Below are positions 35,576 through 44,426 of a stretch of 64,000 nucleotides of DNA, in pieces. The notes beneath the pieces were generated by a model. It ran no database searches, was not told where the DNA came from, and saw only the letters and a program-made list of their open reading frames with translations. Position 1 is the stretch's first letter. Each line of letters starts with the position of its first letter. Made by a program: the position numbers and the translations under genes. The stretch comes from Solimonas flava DSM 18980 (GTDB taxonomy: Bacteria; Pseudomonadota; Gammaproteobacteria; Nevskiales; Nevskiaceae). The stretch is taken from NCBI RefSeq assembly GCF_000426685.1, contig NZ_KE384553.1:328906-392905 (forward strand), written 5' to 3'.

Positions 35576-36516
35576 TGAGTCCGACGCTCTTCGCGACGGT
35601 TATCGCCGCGGCGATCATCGTTTGCGTGCTGGCTCTGGCGGCGCTCGCGTACCTGCTGGTACGTACGCGTGAGGAATCGGCGGTGCGCCGCCGCCTCGAT
35701 CCGCAGGCGGCGGCGGCTTCGCGCGATTTCAATGCCACCGGCAACGCGCCGATCATCGAGAGCATGGCGCGCAGCGGCAAGGCCATCGAGCAGATGGTCG
35801 ACACCGAGGGAGAAAGTGCGCAGCTCATCATTCAGGCCGGTTGGCGTTCGACCAAGGCGCGCCTGTTCTGGTACGCATTTCAGGCAGCTCTGCCTGTGGT
35901 GCTGTTCGCTGGCGTTGCTGCATTCTGGACATTCAGCGACTCGCCGCAACGGGCCTTGAGTGGGCTTCTGCTGGGTGTTATTGCCGCAATCCTGAGCTTT
36001 CTGGCTCCTCGCTGGATATTGCGCTCTGTCGCCGAAGGGCGGCGGAAAAAGGTACAGCACGAAGTTCCGCTATTCATTCATCTTCTGGTGCTGCTGTTCG
36101 AGTCCGGTTTGTCGACTCGCCAGGCGCTGGCGAGCATCGTTCGTGAAAGCGGGGGCGTGTTGCCCGAGCTGGGTGGGGAGTTGGATCTGGTTTTGCGACA
36201 GGTTGAGGCCGGTGCCGAGGCCGGAGACGCGCTCAAGAACCTTGGCGCAGCGCTGGGCGTCGAGGACCTGACGACGGTGTTGGGGGTGCTGCGTCAGGTC
36301 GATCGCTACGGCGGCGAGCTGCGCGAGCCGCTGCTCGAAACGCTGCAGGTGATCGAGGAGCGTCGCGGCTACGAGATCCGCGAGAAGGTCAACCTGATGT
36401 CCGGACGCATGACGGTGGTCATGGTGTTGTTCTTCTTTCCAGCCTTGATGATCTTCGTCGCCGGTCCGGCATTTCTTTCCATTATCACTGCGTTAACCGA
36501 TATCAATGCTCGGTAA
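35575..36516 (+). CDS. tadC: Tad inner-membrane platform protein TadC
   Basis: A 313-residue second T2SSF platform protein, with membrane helices at the N-terminus, centre (about 100-150) and C-terminus (MTVVMVLFFFPALMIFV). The domain core reads EVPLFIHLLVLLFESGLSTRQAL. The ATG at 35575 is chosen over 35470 because GGAGGA lies upstream and it is coupled to tadB. The coding stretch between about 35830 and 36200 is somewhat less GC-rich than the neighbours. Confidence 0.94.
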   Translation: MSPTLFATVIAAAIIVCVLALAALAYLLVRTREESAVRRRLDPQAAAASRDFNATGNAPIIESMARSGKAIEQMVDTEGESAQLIIQAGWRSTKARLFWYAFQAALPVVLFAGVAAFWTFSDSPQRALSGLLLGVIAAILSFLAPRWILRSVAEGRRKKVQHEVPLFIHLLVLLFESGLSTRQALASIVRESGGVLPELGGELDLVLRQVEAGAEAGDALKNLGAALGVEDLTTVLGVLRQVDRYGGELREPLLETLQVIEERRGYEIREKVNLMSGRMTVVMVLFFFPALMIFVAGPAFLSIITALTDINAR

Positions 36517-37213
36517 TCGACTGCCGTGGTTAAAGCTCCTGTCAGGTGGAGTGCTTGTGGTGCTGCTCGCCGGCTGCGCCGGCGGCTTCGGCCGCACGAA
36601 CGCGGCATCGCCGAATACGCCCGAGGAACTCGAATCCACCGACAAGTCCATGCACGTCGACCTGATCCGCAAGATGCTCGATCAGGAGCAGTACTACGCG
36701 GCGCTCGCCCATATCCAGCAGCAGCAGCGCAGCAGTGGCAACAGCGACGAACTGCGTTACCTCGAGGCGGAGGCGCGGCGTCAGCTCGGCGAGGATGCGG
36801 CGGCGGAAAAGCTCTACCGCGAACTGCTCAGGGGCCGTCTGGCCGGCGACGCCTATCATGGGCTCGGCCTGCTCTACGCGCCGCGCAATCTGGCCACTTC
36901 GATTCAGTATCTGCGCGAGGCGGCAGCGCGCGCGCCGACCGATGCCAGGGTGCGCAACGATCTCGGCTATGCGCTATTGCGGGCGGGTCGTTATGCGGAG
37001 GCGATGCCGGAGCTGTCGACGGCCGTCGAGCTCGACCCGGCCAACGACAAGGCACGCAACAATCTCGTACTGCTGTTGATGGTGACGCGTGACGAGGAAG
37101 GCGTGCAGCGCGTCATCGACCAGGCGGGCATCGCGCCCGAAACCGTTGCCCGCCTGCGCAGCGATGCGCAGGCTTTGCAGGCCCGCGCCGCGGGCTCAGG
37201 AGTGAGGAAATGA
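36506..37213 (+). CDS. tadD: TadD-like TPR lipoprotein
   Basis: A 235-residue lipoprotein. A hydrophobic signal ends in the lipobox LLAGC (Cys24), followed by several tetratricopeptide units (for example NDLGYALLRAGRYAEAM and ELDPANDKARNNL). In Tad systems TadD assists secretin assembly and pilus function from the periplasmic side. Its start lies 11 bases inside tadC, and its stop overlaps the next ATG, so it is cotranslated. Confidence 0.9.
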   Translation: MLGNRLPWLKLLSGGVLVVLLAGCAGGFGRTNAASPNTPEELESTDKSMHVDLIRKMLDQEQYYAALAHIQQQQRSSGNSDELRYLEAEARRQLGEDAAAEKLYRELLRGRLAGDAYHGLGLLYAPRNLATSIQYLREAAARAPTDARVRNDLGYALLRAGRYAEAMPELSTAVELDPANDKARNNLVLLLMVTRDEEGVQRVIDQAGIAPETVARLRSDAQALQARAAGSGVRK

Positions 37214-37548
37214 AGAAGAAGCTCGCGTGGATCGGCGCTGCGCTGACTTGCGCCATGTCGGCTGCTTTTGCGCAGGACGCGGTGCCGGCGCCGGATGACA
37301 CGGCAGCGGCGCCGGCAGCGGCCCAGCCCGTCGCCGAGGCGGCTCCATTGCCGCAGATCGGGGGCGACACGCGCTCCTGGCTGGCCATGCAGAAGGACGC
37401 CGCCGCGCAGACGCCGGATTTGCGCCCGGTACCCGGCGAGATTGCCGAGCAGGTCTACCAGCGCTACGTCAACAGCTTCAAGCACCCGATTCCCGAGGAG
37501 TTCAAGCGCGACAGCTTCGTGGAAAGCGGCGGCGGCGGCGGGTCTTGA
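37210..37548 (+). CDS. DUF3613-family protein of the Tad locus
   Basis: A 112-residue exported protein: signal peptide to AFAQ (residues 1-22), an Ala/Pro-rich spacer, then the family core GDTRSWLAMQ and EVYQRYVNSFKHPIPEEF-like segment, ending in a Gly-rich tail. DUF3613 proteins are commonly coded at the end of Tad loci; their biochemical role is unknown. The overlap with tadD (ATGA) makes it the last member of the translationally coupled set. Confidence 0.85.
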   Translation: MKKKLAWIGAALTCAMSAAFAQDAVPAPDDTAAAPAAAQPVAEAAPLPQIGGDTRSWLAMQKDAAAQTPDLRPVPGEIAEQVYQRYVNSFKHPIPEEFKRDSFVESGGGGGS

Positions 37549-37592
37549 TGCACGAATCGGCGGCCGCGTCGCTGTGGGCGCTGTGTTGAACG

Positions 37593-40500
37593 ATGCGCAC
37601 GACCGATGCCGGCAAGCGCTGGCCGCGACGTCAGGCGGCATATGGTCTGCTGCTGCTGCAAGCCGTGCTCCTGCTGGCGCTCGGCTTTTCCTGTCTCGCG
37701 TACGGCGGCGGCTTGCAGGCGCGCGCCGCGCGGACCTTGGCGGCGGCGGCCGTTCCGGATGCGTTGCGGTCGGAGCTGCAGCGAAGCCGACGCTCCGCCG
37801 CGGAGATCGGACGCCTTGCGCGAGCGCTTACGGCCCAGGGTGGCGAGGGAGCGCGCCGCTGGGGGCTTTGCCGGCTGGTGGTGCTCGACGCCGACGGCCT
37901 GCTGCTCGCGCGCGCCGGGCGCTATGACGACCTGAAACTGTCGGGGGCATTCGGCGCCGCCATCGAGGACTGGCTGTATCGCGTGCGCGCCGTGCGCGCC
38001 AGCGCGCTGATCCAGACCGAAGATGGCCGCGTGCTGGGTCGTGCCGAGTTCGACCTGATTCCTTCCGAAGCGGCGGCGATCCACGACGACGCCGTTGCCC
38101 GGCTGCGTGCGACCGGCTATGCCTTGCTGTTGCTGGGCGGTTTGCTGGCGCCGATCTGGTGGTGGCTGCTGCGGCGTCAGGCGCGCCGTCCGGAGTGGAT
38201 GCGCCGCGCTGATCCGCATGCCCCGGGAGCGCCGAGCGCGATGATCGACGCGGCGACTGCAGCCGAGTTGTTCCGCGAGCGCGCCGGCACGGTCATGGAC
38301 GCGCTCGGCTACGGCATGGTCACCGCCGACCGCGACGGCCGCATCCGCTATCTGAATGCCACTGCCGAGCGCCTGAGCGGCTGGCCGCTCGCGGCGGCGC
38401 GCGGGCGCATGGCGTATTCGGTCTTCCACCTCAACGATCGCCACGACGCGCCGCTGCAGAGCGCGCTCGAGCTGGCGCTGCAGCGTGGCGGCGATATTCC
38501 CGCGCAAAGCGCCTGGCTGCGCGCCCGTGATGGCATGCGGCGGCCCGTCGAGCTGCTTGCATGCGTGATCCGCAACCGCGACGGCAGCGTCGACGGCGTC
38601 GCCATGCTGTGCCGCGACGTGACACGGCACGCGGCCGAACTGGACGCGCTCAGGCACGAGGCGCAATTGTCGCAGGCGGTCGTCGATCATCTCGAGGAAG
38701 GCGTGCTGATGACCGATCCGTCGGGCGTCGTCCGCTTTGCCAACGCGCGCGCCGAACGCATGTTCGGTTACGCCCGTGACGAACTGCAGGGCTTCACGAT
38801 CACCAAGCTGATGCCGGTGCCGTTCCTCAACACGCCGGGTATTCGCATCACCGACTACGTCGGCACGGCCGCGCAGCGCAGCGACGCGGCGCTGCCGAAG
38901 ATCGTCGGCTGGCGCAAGGACGCCACCACGTTCCCGGTCGAGATCTGGGTGCAGCCGCTGCAGGTCGAGCAATCGTCGGGGCTGGTCGTCATCGTGCGCG
39001 ACATCAGCGAGCGCCTGCGTGGCGAGAACCTTGCCAGCCGTCTCGGCCGCCTGCTCGACGCCGCGGTCGAGGAGGTCTACATCTTCGACGCGCAGACGCT
39101 GGCCTTGCTCGACGTCAATCGCGGCGCGCGGCGCAACCTCGGCTTTCGCATCGAGGCACTGCTGCGCATGACGCCGCTCGATATCAGCGAGCAGCTCGAT
39201 GAAGCCGTGTTCCGCCAGTATCTGCTGCAGCTGCGCGGCGGCGAGCACGACCACCTGATCTACCGCTGCCGGCATCGCCGCGCCGACGGCAGCAGCTATC
39301 CGGTCGAGGTGAGGCTCAACTTCTCGCGCGACGAGGAGCCGCCGGTCTTCATGGCGATCGCCGTCGACATCAGCGAGCGCATCGAGGTCGAGCAGAGACT
39401 GCAGCAACTGGCGCATTACGACGTGCTGACCGGGCTGCCGAATCGCGCGATGCTGCAGGATCGCCTGCAGCAGGCCTGGCTCGCCGCCCAGCAGCGCGGC
39501 GCGCGTGCGCTCGGCGTGCTGTTCCTCGATCTCGACCGTTTCAAGGAGATCAACGACCGGCACGGCCACGAGGCCGGGGATCTGGTGCTGAAGGCGACCG
39601 CCGACCGCCTCCGCGCGGCGCTGCGCGAATCCGACACCGTTGCGCGTCTGGCCGGCGACGAGTTCGTGATCGTCGCGCCGGGCCTGCGCTCGATCGAGGA
39701 CGCCGCGCAGCTCGCGCAAAAGCTGCTCGACCGGTTCGCGCATCCACTCGACATCCCCGGACATCGCATCCAGATGCGGCTGAGCATCGGCGTCACGCTC
39801 TATCCGCTCGACGAGAGCGACGCCGAGGGTTTGCTGCGCCATGCCGACGCCGCGATGTACGAGGCCAAGCAGGCGGGACGAGGCTGCTACCGGATCTTCT
39901 CCACCGAGATCGACGCCGACCGCCGCCGCCGCCTCGACCTCGAGCGCGAGATTCATGCAGCGGTCGCGCTCAACCAGCTGCATTTGCTCATGGAGCCGGT
40001 GCTCGATATCGAGCATGGCGCGGTCAAGGCGATTCGCGCTTCACTGTACTGGCAGCACCCGCGCTTCGGTCGTATCGCGCAGGACGAGCTGCTGCGCGCC
40101 GCGGCTCGCGCCGGCCTGATCGGCGATCTCGAACTGTGGCAGATCACGCACGCCTGCGAGCATCATCTCAGCGCCCGCCGTCACGGCCTGCCGGCGCTGC
40201 CGTTCATCATCGACGTGTCCGGCTGGCAGCTGCGCAGCGGCGAATTCGCGCGCCATGTCGACGAGCTGGTGCGGCGCTACGACGTGGCGGCCGACCGCCT
40301 GATCCTGGCGCTGAATCCCGACGGCGTGCTCGACGCAGCGACGCTGCATGCCGATGCCGCCGCCCTGATCGGGCGTGGTCTGCGCCTGGCGCTGCGCGAC
40401 TTCAATCTGCCGCTGCCGGACTTCGGTCCGTTGCCGATCCGGCTGCTGCTGGCTTCCGATACCTTGACCGACGCGGCGGACATGGCGACGGCGACGGCGC

Positions 40501-40664
40501 AAGCACGCGGGCTTCTGCTGATCGCGATGCAGGTCGACGAGAGCCAGCACGCGCGCTGGCGCGAAGCGGGATGCCGCTGGTTCGGCGGCGAAGCCGTGCG
40601 TGCGCCGATGGAAGCCGCCGAGGCGATCGGCTGGCTCGAAGACCGCGAAGTGCAGCCGCTCTGA
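37593..40664 (+). CDS. Membrane PAS-GGDEF-EAL protein with a defective EAL domain
   Basis: A 1023-residue signalling protein. Helices near residues 10-35 and 168-190 frame a short periplasmic sensor. Three PAS-like domains follow (about 225-345, 355-480, 485-600). The GGDEF domain (about 608-770) has AGDEF at 687-691, a variant still compatible with diguanylate cyclase activity. The C-terminal EAL-type domain has RAS (815-817) where Glu-Ala-Leu is expected, and lacks a clear DDFG motif, so c-di-GMP hydrolysis is unlikely. It begins 44 bases after the Tad operon, and c-di-GMP control of the pilus is a reasonable inference. The EAL domain could be a sensor for the ligand. Confidence 0.9.
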   Translation: MRTTDAGKRWPRRQAAYGLLLLQAVLLLALGFSCLAYGGGLQARAARTLAAAAVPDALRSELQRSRRSAAEIGRLARALTAQGGEGARRWGLCRLVVLDADGLLLARAGRYDDLKLSGAFGAAIEDWLYRVRAVRASALIQTEDGRVLGRAEFDLIPSEAAAIHDDAVARLRATGYALLLLGGLLAPIWWWLLRRQARRPEWMRRADPHAPGAPSAMIDAATAAELFRERAGTVMDALGYGMVTADRDGRIRYLNATAERLSGWPLAAARGRMAYSVFHLNDRHDAPLQSALELALQRGGDIPAQSAWLRARDGMRRPVELLACVIRNRDGSVDGVAMLCRDVTRHAAELDALRHEAQLSQAVVDHLEEGVLMTDPSGVVRFANARAERMFGYARDELQGFTITKLMPVPFLNTPGIRITDYVGTAAQRSDAALPKIVGWRKDATTFPVEIWVQPLQVEQSSGLVVIVRDISERLRGENLASRLGRLLDAAVEEVYIFDAQTLALLDVNRGARRNLGFRIEALLRMTPLDISEQLDEAVFRQYLLQLRGGEHDHLIYRCRHRRADGSSYPVEVRLNFSRDEEPPVFMAIAVDISERIEVEQRLQQLAHYDVLTGLPNRAMLQDRLQQAWLAAQQRGARALGVLFLDLDRFKEINDRHGHEAGDLVLKATADRLRAALRESDTVARLAGDEFVIVAPGLRSIEDAAQLAQKLLDRFAHPLDIPGHRIQMRLSIGVTLYPLDESDAEGLLRHADAAMYEAKQAGRGCYRIFSTEIDADRRRRLDLEREIHAAVALNQLHLLMEPVLDIEHGAVKAIRASLYWQHPRFGRIAQDELLRAAARAGLIGDLELWQITHACEHHLSARRHGLPALPFIIDVSGWQLRSGEFARHVDELVRRYDVAADRLILALNPDGVLDAATLHADAAALIGRGLRLALRDFNLPLPDFGPLPIRLLLASDTLTDAADMATATAQARGLLLIAMQVDESQHARWREAGCRWFGGEAVRAPMEAAEAIGWLEDREVQPL

Positions 40665-40682
40665 AACTTCCGCGCGGTCGCC

Positions 40683-41111
40683 TCAGACGTGCAGTGCGAG
40701 CACGTCGCAGTGCGCACGCGTGACCACGTTTTCCTCGGTGTGGCTGAACCAGGCGGCGAGGCCGTGCCGCGGATGGTGGCCGAGCACGATCAGATCGATC
40801 TGCAGCGATTCGGCGAGCTGCTGGATCTGCGGCGTCACCGGCCCGCTGGCGGTATGTAGATCAGCGGCCGGGATCGAGAATTCCGCGCACAGCGCTTCGA
40901 GCTGGTGACGCGACTGTTCTTCGAGCTGCTGCGTCAGGTCGACCGGCGCGCTCATCAGCAGCTCGCCGCTTTCGATCGGGATGTACTCGACGACGTGCAG
41001 CACCGACAGATGGGCTCCGAAGTGCTGGGCCAGCGCCTGCGCGCGTGCCAGCACGGCGCGCCCGCTCGGATCGAGGGCCACTGCGGCAAGGATGTGGCGG
41101 TACAGGCTCAT
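40683..41111 (-). CDS. Universal stress protein
   Basis: A 142-residue UspA-fold protein starting MSLYRHILAAVALDPSG. The C-terminal LIVLGHHPRHG-x-TEENVVTRAHCDVLAL segment is a variant of the nucleotide-binding G-x2-G-x9-G region, in which the glycines are partly replaced by histidine and serine. ATP binding is therefore uncertain. The ATG 41111 is favoured by GGAG eight bases upstream. The longer opening to 41300 is antisense to ksgA sequence. It converges on the GGDEF gene. Confidence 0.88.
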   Translation of the reverse strand: MSLYRHILAAVALDPSGRAVLARAQALAQHFGAHLSVLHVVEYIPIESGELLMSAPVDLTQQLEEQSRHQLEALCAEFSIPAADLHTASGPVTPQIQQLAESLQIDLIVLGHHPRHGLAAWFSHTEENVVTRAHCDVLALHV

Positions 41112-41172
41112 GCGCGACTCCGGGGCGTGAACACTCGGGTGAGACCGCAGTATCGCGCGGCAGCCGCCGGCG

Positions 41173-41988
41173 TCAACCGGCGGCGGACGGTGCCGAGGCT
41201 CTCGCGTGCAGCAGGTTGGCCAGGCGTGCGAAGTCGCGCGCATGCAGGCGCTCGGCGCGGATCGCCGGCTCGATGCCGGCCGCGGTGATGGTCGCGGCAT
41301 CGGCGACGCCCTTGAGCGCGTTGGCGAGCGTCTTGCGGCGCTGCGAGAAGGCGGCGGCGACGACGCGGTCGAACAGCGCCAGATCGTCGATCGCGTATTC
41401 CGGCGTGCGCGGGCGCAGGCGCACGATCGCCGAGTCCACCTTCGGTGCCGGCCGGAACGCGCCCGGCCCGACGTTGAACAGGTGCGCCACCTCGCAGCGC
41501 GCGGCGAGCGCGACCGTCAGGCGACCGTAGTGCTCGCCGCCGGGCTCGGCGCACATGCGCTCGACGACTTCCTTCTGCAGCATGAAATGCATGTCGGTGA
41601 TCGCGTCGGCCTGTTCGAGCAGGTGGAACAGGATCGGCGTCGAGATGTTGTACGGCAGGTTGCCGATCAGGCGCAGGCGCTTGCCGGGTTCGGCGAATTG
41701 CCGGTAGTCGACCGTCAGCGCGTCGGCCTGGGTGATCTGCAGGCCCGGCGCGTGGCCGGTCGCTTCGAGCAGGTGCGGGATCACGTCGCGGTCGATCTCG
41801 ACGACATGAAGCCGGCCGGTCTTTTCGAGCAGCGGCACGGTCAGCGCGCCGAGGCCGGGGCCGATCTCGACGAGCACGTCGTCGGCCTGCGGATGGATGG
41901 CGCGCAGGATGCGGGCGATGACCTGCGGATCGTGCAGGAAGTTCTGGCCGAAGCGCTTCTTGGCCTGGTGCGGGGCGTGTTCGTTCAT
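41173..41988 (-). CDS. ksgA: 16S rRNA dimethyladenosine transferase
   Basis: A 271-residue RsmA/KsgA methyltransferase. Visible are FGQNFLHD, the SAM-binding [10 protein letters not shown], and the catalytic NLPYNIST (N-L-P-Y). It dimethylates two adjacent adenines near the 3' end of 16S rRNA late in 30S assembly. The start overlaps the pdxA stop by four bases. In many relatives apaG and apaH follow; here usp comes next after 61 bases. Confidence 0.97.
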   Translation of the reverse strand: MNEHAPHQAKKRFGQNFLHDPQVIARILRAIHPQADDVLVEIGPGLGALTVPLLEKTGRLHVVEIDRDVIPHLLEATGHAPGLQITQADALTVDYRQFAEPGKRLRLIGNLPYNISTPILFHLLEQADAITDMHFMLQKEVVERMCAEPGGEHYGRLTVALAARCEVAHLFNVGPGAFRPAPKVDSAIVRLRPRTPEYAIDDLALFDRVVAAAFSQRRKTLANALKGVADAATITAAGIEPAIRAERLHARDFARLANLLHARASAPSAAG

Positions 41989-42977
41989 CGCGTGGCGAGT
42001 TCGATGGCCAGGCGCAGCGCGGCGCGCAGGCTGCCGGCGTCGGCGCGGCCGCTGCCGGCGAGGTCGAGCGCCGTGCCGTGGTCGACCGAGGTGCGCACGA
42101 TCGGCAGGCCGAGCGTGATGTTGATGGCGGTGCCGAAGCCGGCGTACTTGAGCACCGGCAGTCCCTGGTCGTGGTACATCGCCAGCACGGCGTCGGCGCC
42201 GGTGAGGTGCTGCGGGGTGAACAAGGTGTCGGCCGGCAGCGGCCCGCGCGCGCCGATGCCTTCGGCTCGCGCCGCGGCCAGCGCCGGCTCGATGCGCTCG
42301 ATCTCCTCGCGGCCCAGATGTCCGGACTCGCCGGCGTGCGGATTGAGCCCGCAGACCAGGATGCGCGGTGCCGCGATGCCGAAGCGCGTGTGCAGATCGT
42401 GAGCCAGGATGCGCAGCGTCGCCAGCACGCGCTCAGCGCTGATCGCGTCGGCGACTGCGCGCAGCGGCAGGTGCGTGGTGACCAGTGCCACGCGCAACGG
42501 CCGGTCGCCGCCGGTCGCCAGCATCATCACCGGCAGCGCCGCGCCGCAGCGCTCGGCCAGAAACTCGGTGTGGCCGCTGAAGGGCACGCCGGCGTCGTTG
42601 ATGGCGCTCTTCTGCACCGGGCCGGTGACGAGCGCGCCGGCCTGGCCGGCGCAGCAGGCGTCGGCGGCGCGGCGCAGCGTTTCCAGCACGTAGGTGGCGT
42701 TGCGCGGATCGAGCCGGCCGGCCGCGGTCGGTGCGGCGCGCGCGACGGGCAGCACCGCCAGCGCGCCGGCCGGGCGCAGCCGCGGCGGTGCCGACAAGTC
42801 GACGGTTTCGAGATGCAGCGGCAGTTGCAGCGCCGCGGCGCGCTCCTGCAGCAGCGCCGGATCGGCGACGGCGACCAGTTCGGCCGGCCACGACGCCTGC
42901 GCGATCGCACAGGCGAGGTCGGGGCCGATGCCGGCCGGCTCGCCCGGCGTCAGGACGATGCGCGGCGGCGGTTTCAT
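41985..42977 (-). CDS. pdxA: 4-hydroxythreonine-4-phosphate dehydrogenase
   Basis: A 330-residue PdxA. It has [14 protein letters not shown] at the N-terminus, SGHTEFLAE and THLPLRAV with metal/substrate histidines, and the C-terminal [11 protein letters not shown]. The enzyme oxidises 4-phosphohydroxy-threonine in pyridoxal phosphate synthesis. The gene sits between surA (26 bases upstream) and ksgA (overlap), the classic lptD-surA-pdxA-ksgA order. Confidence 0.97.
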   Translation of the reverse strand: MKPPPRIVLTPGEPAGIGPDLACAIAQASWPAELVAVADPALLQERAAALQLPLHLETVDLSAPPRLRPAGALAVLPVARAAPTAAGRLDPRNATYVLETLRRAADACCAGQAGALVTGPVQKSAINDAGVPFSGHTEFLAERCGAALPVMMLATGGDRPLRVALVTTHLPLRAVADAISAERVLATLRILAHDLHTRFGIAAPRILVCGLNPHAGESGHLGREEIERIEPALAAARAEGIGARGPLPADTLFTPQHLTGADAVLAMYHDQGLPVLKYAGFGTAINITLGLPIVRTSVDHGTALDLAGSGRADAGSLRAALRLAIELATR

Positions 42978-43003
42978 GGCGGGTCGGGGCGCGGGCGCGT
43001 CGT

Positions 43004-44341
43004 TTACGACAGCTGCGCGGCGGCTTCGGCATCCGCGGGCACGCGGTACTCGATGTAAGCCTCGTTGCGCAGGCGGCGCAGCCAGATGTCGTATTCCTCG
43101 GCGGCCTTGCGCGTGCCGATCGCGGTGCGCGCGCGGGCGCGCTTCTGCTCTTCGGTGATGTCGCGCTCGCGGCGTTCGAGCAGCTGCGCGATGTGCCAGC
43201 CGAACTGGGTGCGGAACGGCGGCGAGATCTCGTCCGGCTTGAGCTGGTCGAGACGCGACTGGAATTCCGGCACGAACACGCCGGGCGGCTGGAAGCCGAG
43301 GTCGCCGCCGCTGTTCTTGGAGCCCGGGTCGTCCGAGTACTCCTTGGCGAGCTTGGCGAAGTCCTCGCCGGCCTGCAGCCGGGTATACAGCTCGCGCGCC
43401 TGGGCGCGGGCCTGTTCGTCGTCGCGGATCGCGTTGGTCTGGATCAGGATGTGACGGGCGTGCGTTTCGGTGACGGTCTTGCGCTCGTCGCCGCCGCGCA
43501 TGTCGGCCAGCTTGATGAGGTGATAGCCGCTGCCGGTCTCGAAGACCTCGCTGGTCTCGCCGACCTTGAGCTTGCCGGCGGCGCTGGCGAACGCGCTCGG
43601 CAGGTCGCCGCCCTTGCGCCAGTCGAGATCGCCGCCCTGCAGGGCCTGCTGGCCGTTGGAGTTGGCGATCGCCAGCTGCGCGAAATCCTCGCCGGCGCGG
43701 ATGCGCTTGAGCAGGTCGGCGATCTTGGCGCGCGCCTGGTCGCGGACCTGCTGGCTGGCGCCGTCCGGCACGGCGATCAGGATGTGCGACAGGCGGTATT
43801 CCTTGTCGCTGTTGGCGCCTTCGCTGGCCAGGAAGGCATCGACGTCCTGTTCGGTGACGACGACGCGGCTGTCGACTTCGCGATTGCGCAGGCGCTGCAG
43901 CGTCACCTCGTCGCGGATCTGCTCGCGCAGATTGAGATAGTCCAGGCCCTCGCTGCGCACCGCCTCGGCGAAGGCCGCCAGGCTCAGGCCGTTCTGCTTG
44001 GCGATGCTGGTCAGCACTTCGTTGAGCTCGCGGTCGTCGATGCGGATGCCGGCCTGCGTGGCGCGCTGGGTCTGTACCCGCGTCAGGATCAGACGCTCGA
44101 GCACCTGCGCGCGCAGCGCCGCCTCGGGCGGCGACGACAGGCCGCGCTTGCTGATCTGCAGGCGCGCGTCGTCCATCGCCTGATCGAGTTCGCTCTGCAG
44201 GATCACGCCGTCGTTGACGACGACGATGATGCGGTCGAGGTCCTGGGACGCGGCGTGGGCGGCCGGCGCGAGCGCCAGCGCGGCGGCAAGCGACAGCAGG
44301 AACGAGAACACAAGGCGCAGCGGAATGGGACGCGACGGCAT
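43004..44341 (-). CDS. surA: Periplasmic chaperone and peptidyl-prolyl isomerase SurA
   Basis: A 445-residue SurA. The ATG 44341 gives a clear signal peptide ([21 protein letters not shown]). The SurA N-domain ([20 protein letters not shown]) is followed by two parvulin domains ([12 protein letters not shown] near 190; [12 protein letters not shown] near 300). It escorts outer-membrane proteins, including LptD coded just upstream, to the BAM complex. A longer in-frame start at 44443 would place 34 residues before the signal and is rejected. Confidence 0.96.
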   Translation of the reverse strand: MPSRPIPLRLVFSFLLSLAAALALAPAAHAASQDLDRIIVVVNDGVILQSELDQAMDDARLQISKRGLSSPPEAALRAQVLERLILTRVQTQRATQAGIRIDDRELNEVLTSIAKQNGLSLAAFAEAVRSEGLDYLNLREQIRDEVTLQRLRNREVDSRVVVTEQDVDAFLASEGANSDKEYRLSHILIAVPDGASQQVRDQARAKIADLLKRIRAGEDFAQLAIANSNGQQALQGGDLDWRKGGDLPSAFASAAGKLKVGETSEVFETGSGYHLIKLADMRGGDERKTVTETHARHILIQTNAIRDDEQARAQARELYTRLQAGEDFAKLAKEYSDDPGSKNSGGDLGFQPPGVFVPEFQSRLDQLKPDEISPPFRTQFGWHIAQLLERRERDITEEQKRARARTAIGTRKAAEEYDIWLRRLRNEAYIEYRVPADAEAAAQLS

Positions 44342-44426
44342 GGTGGGACCGTTGGCTGGAAAGACGGAATGGGAACGCAAGTCGGGGATTATCGCCCAGA
44401 GCCGGCGGCGATACCTACTGCCGGTC

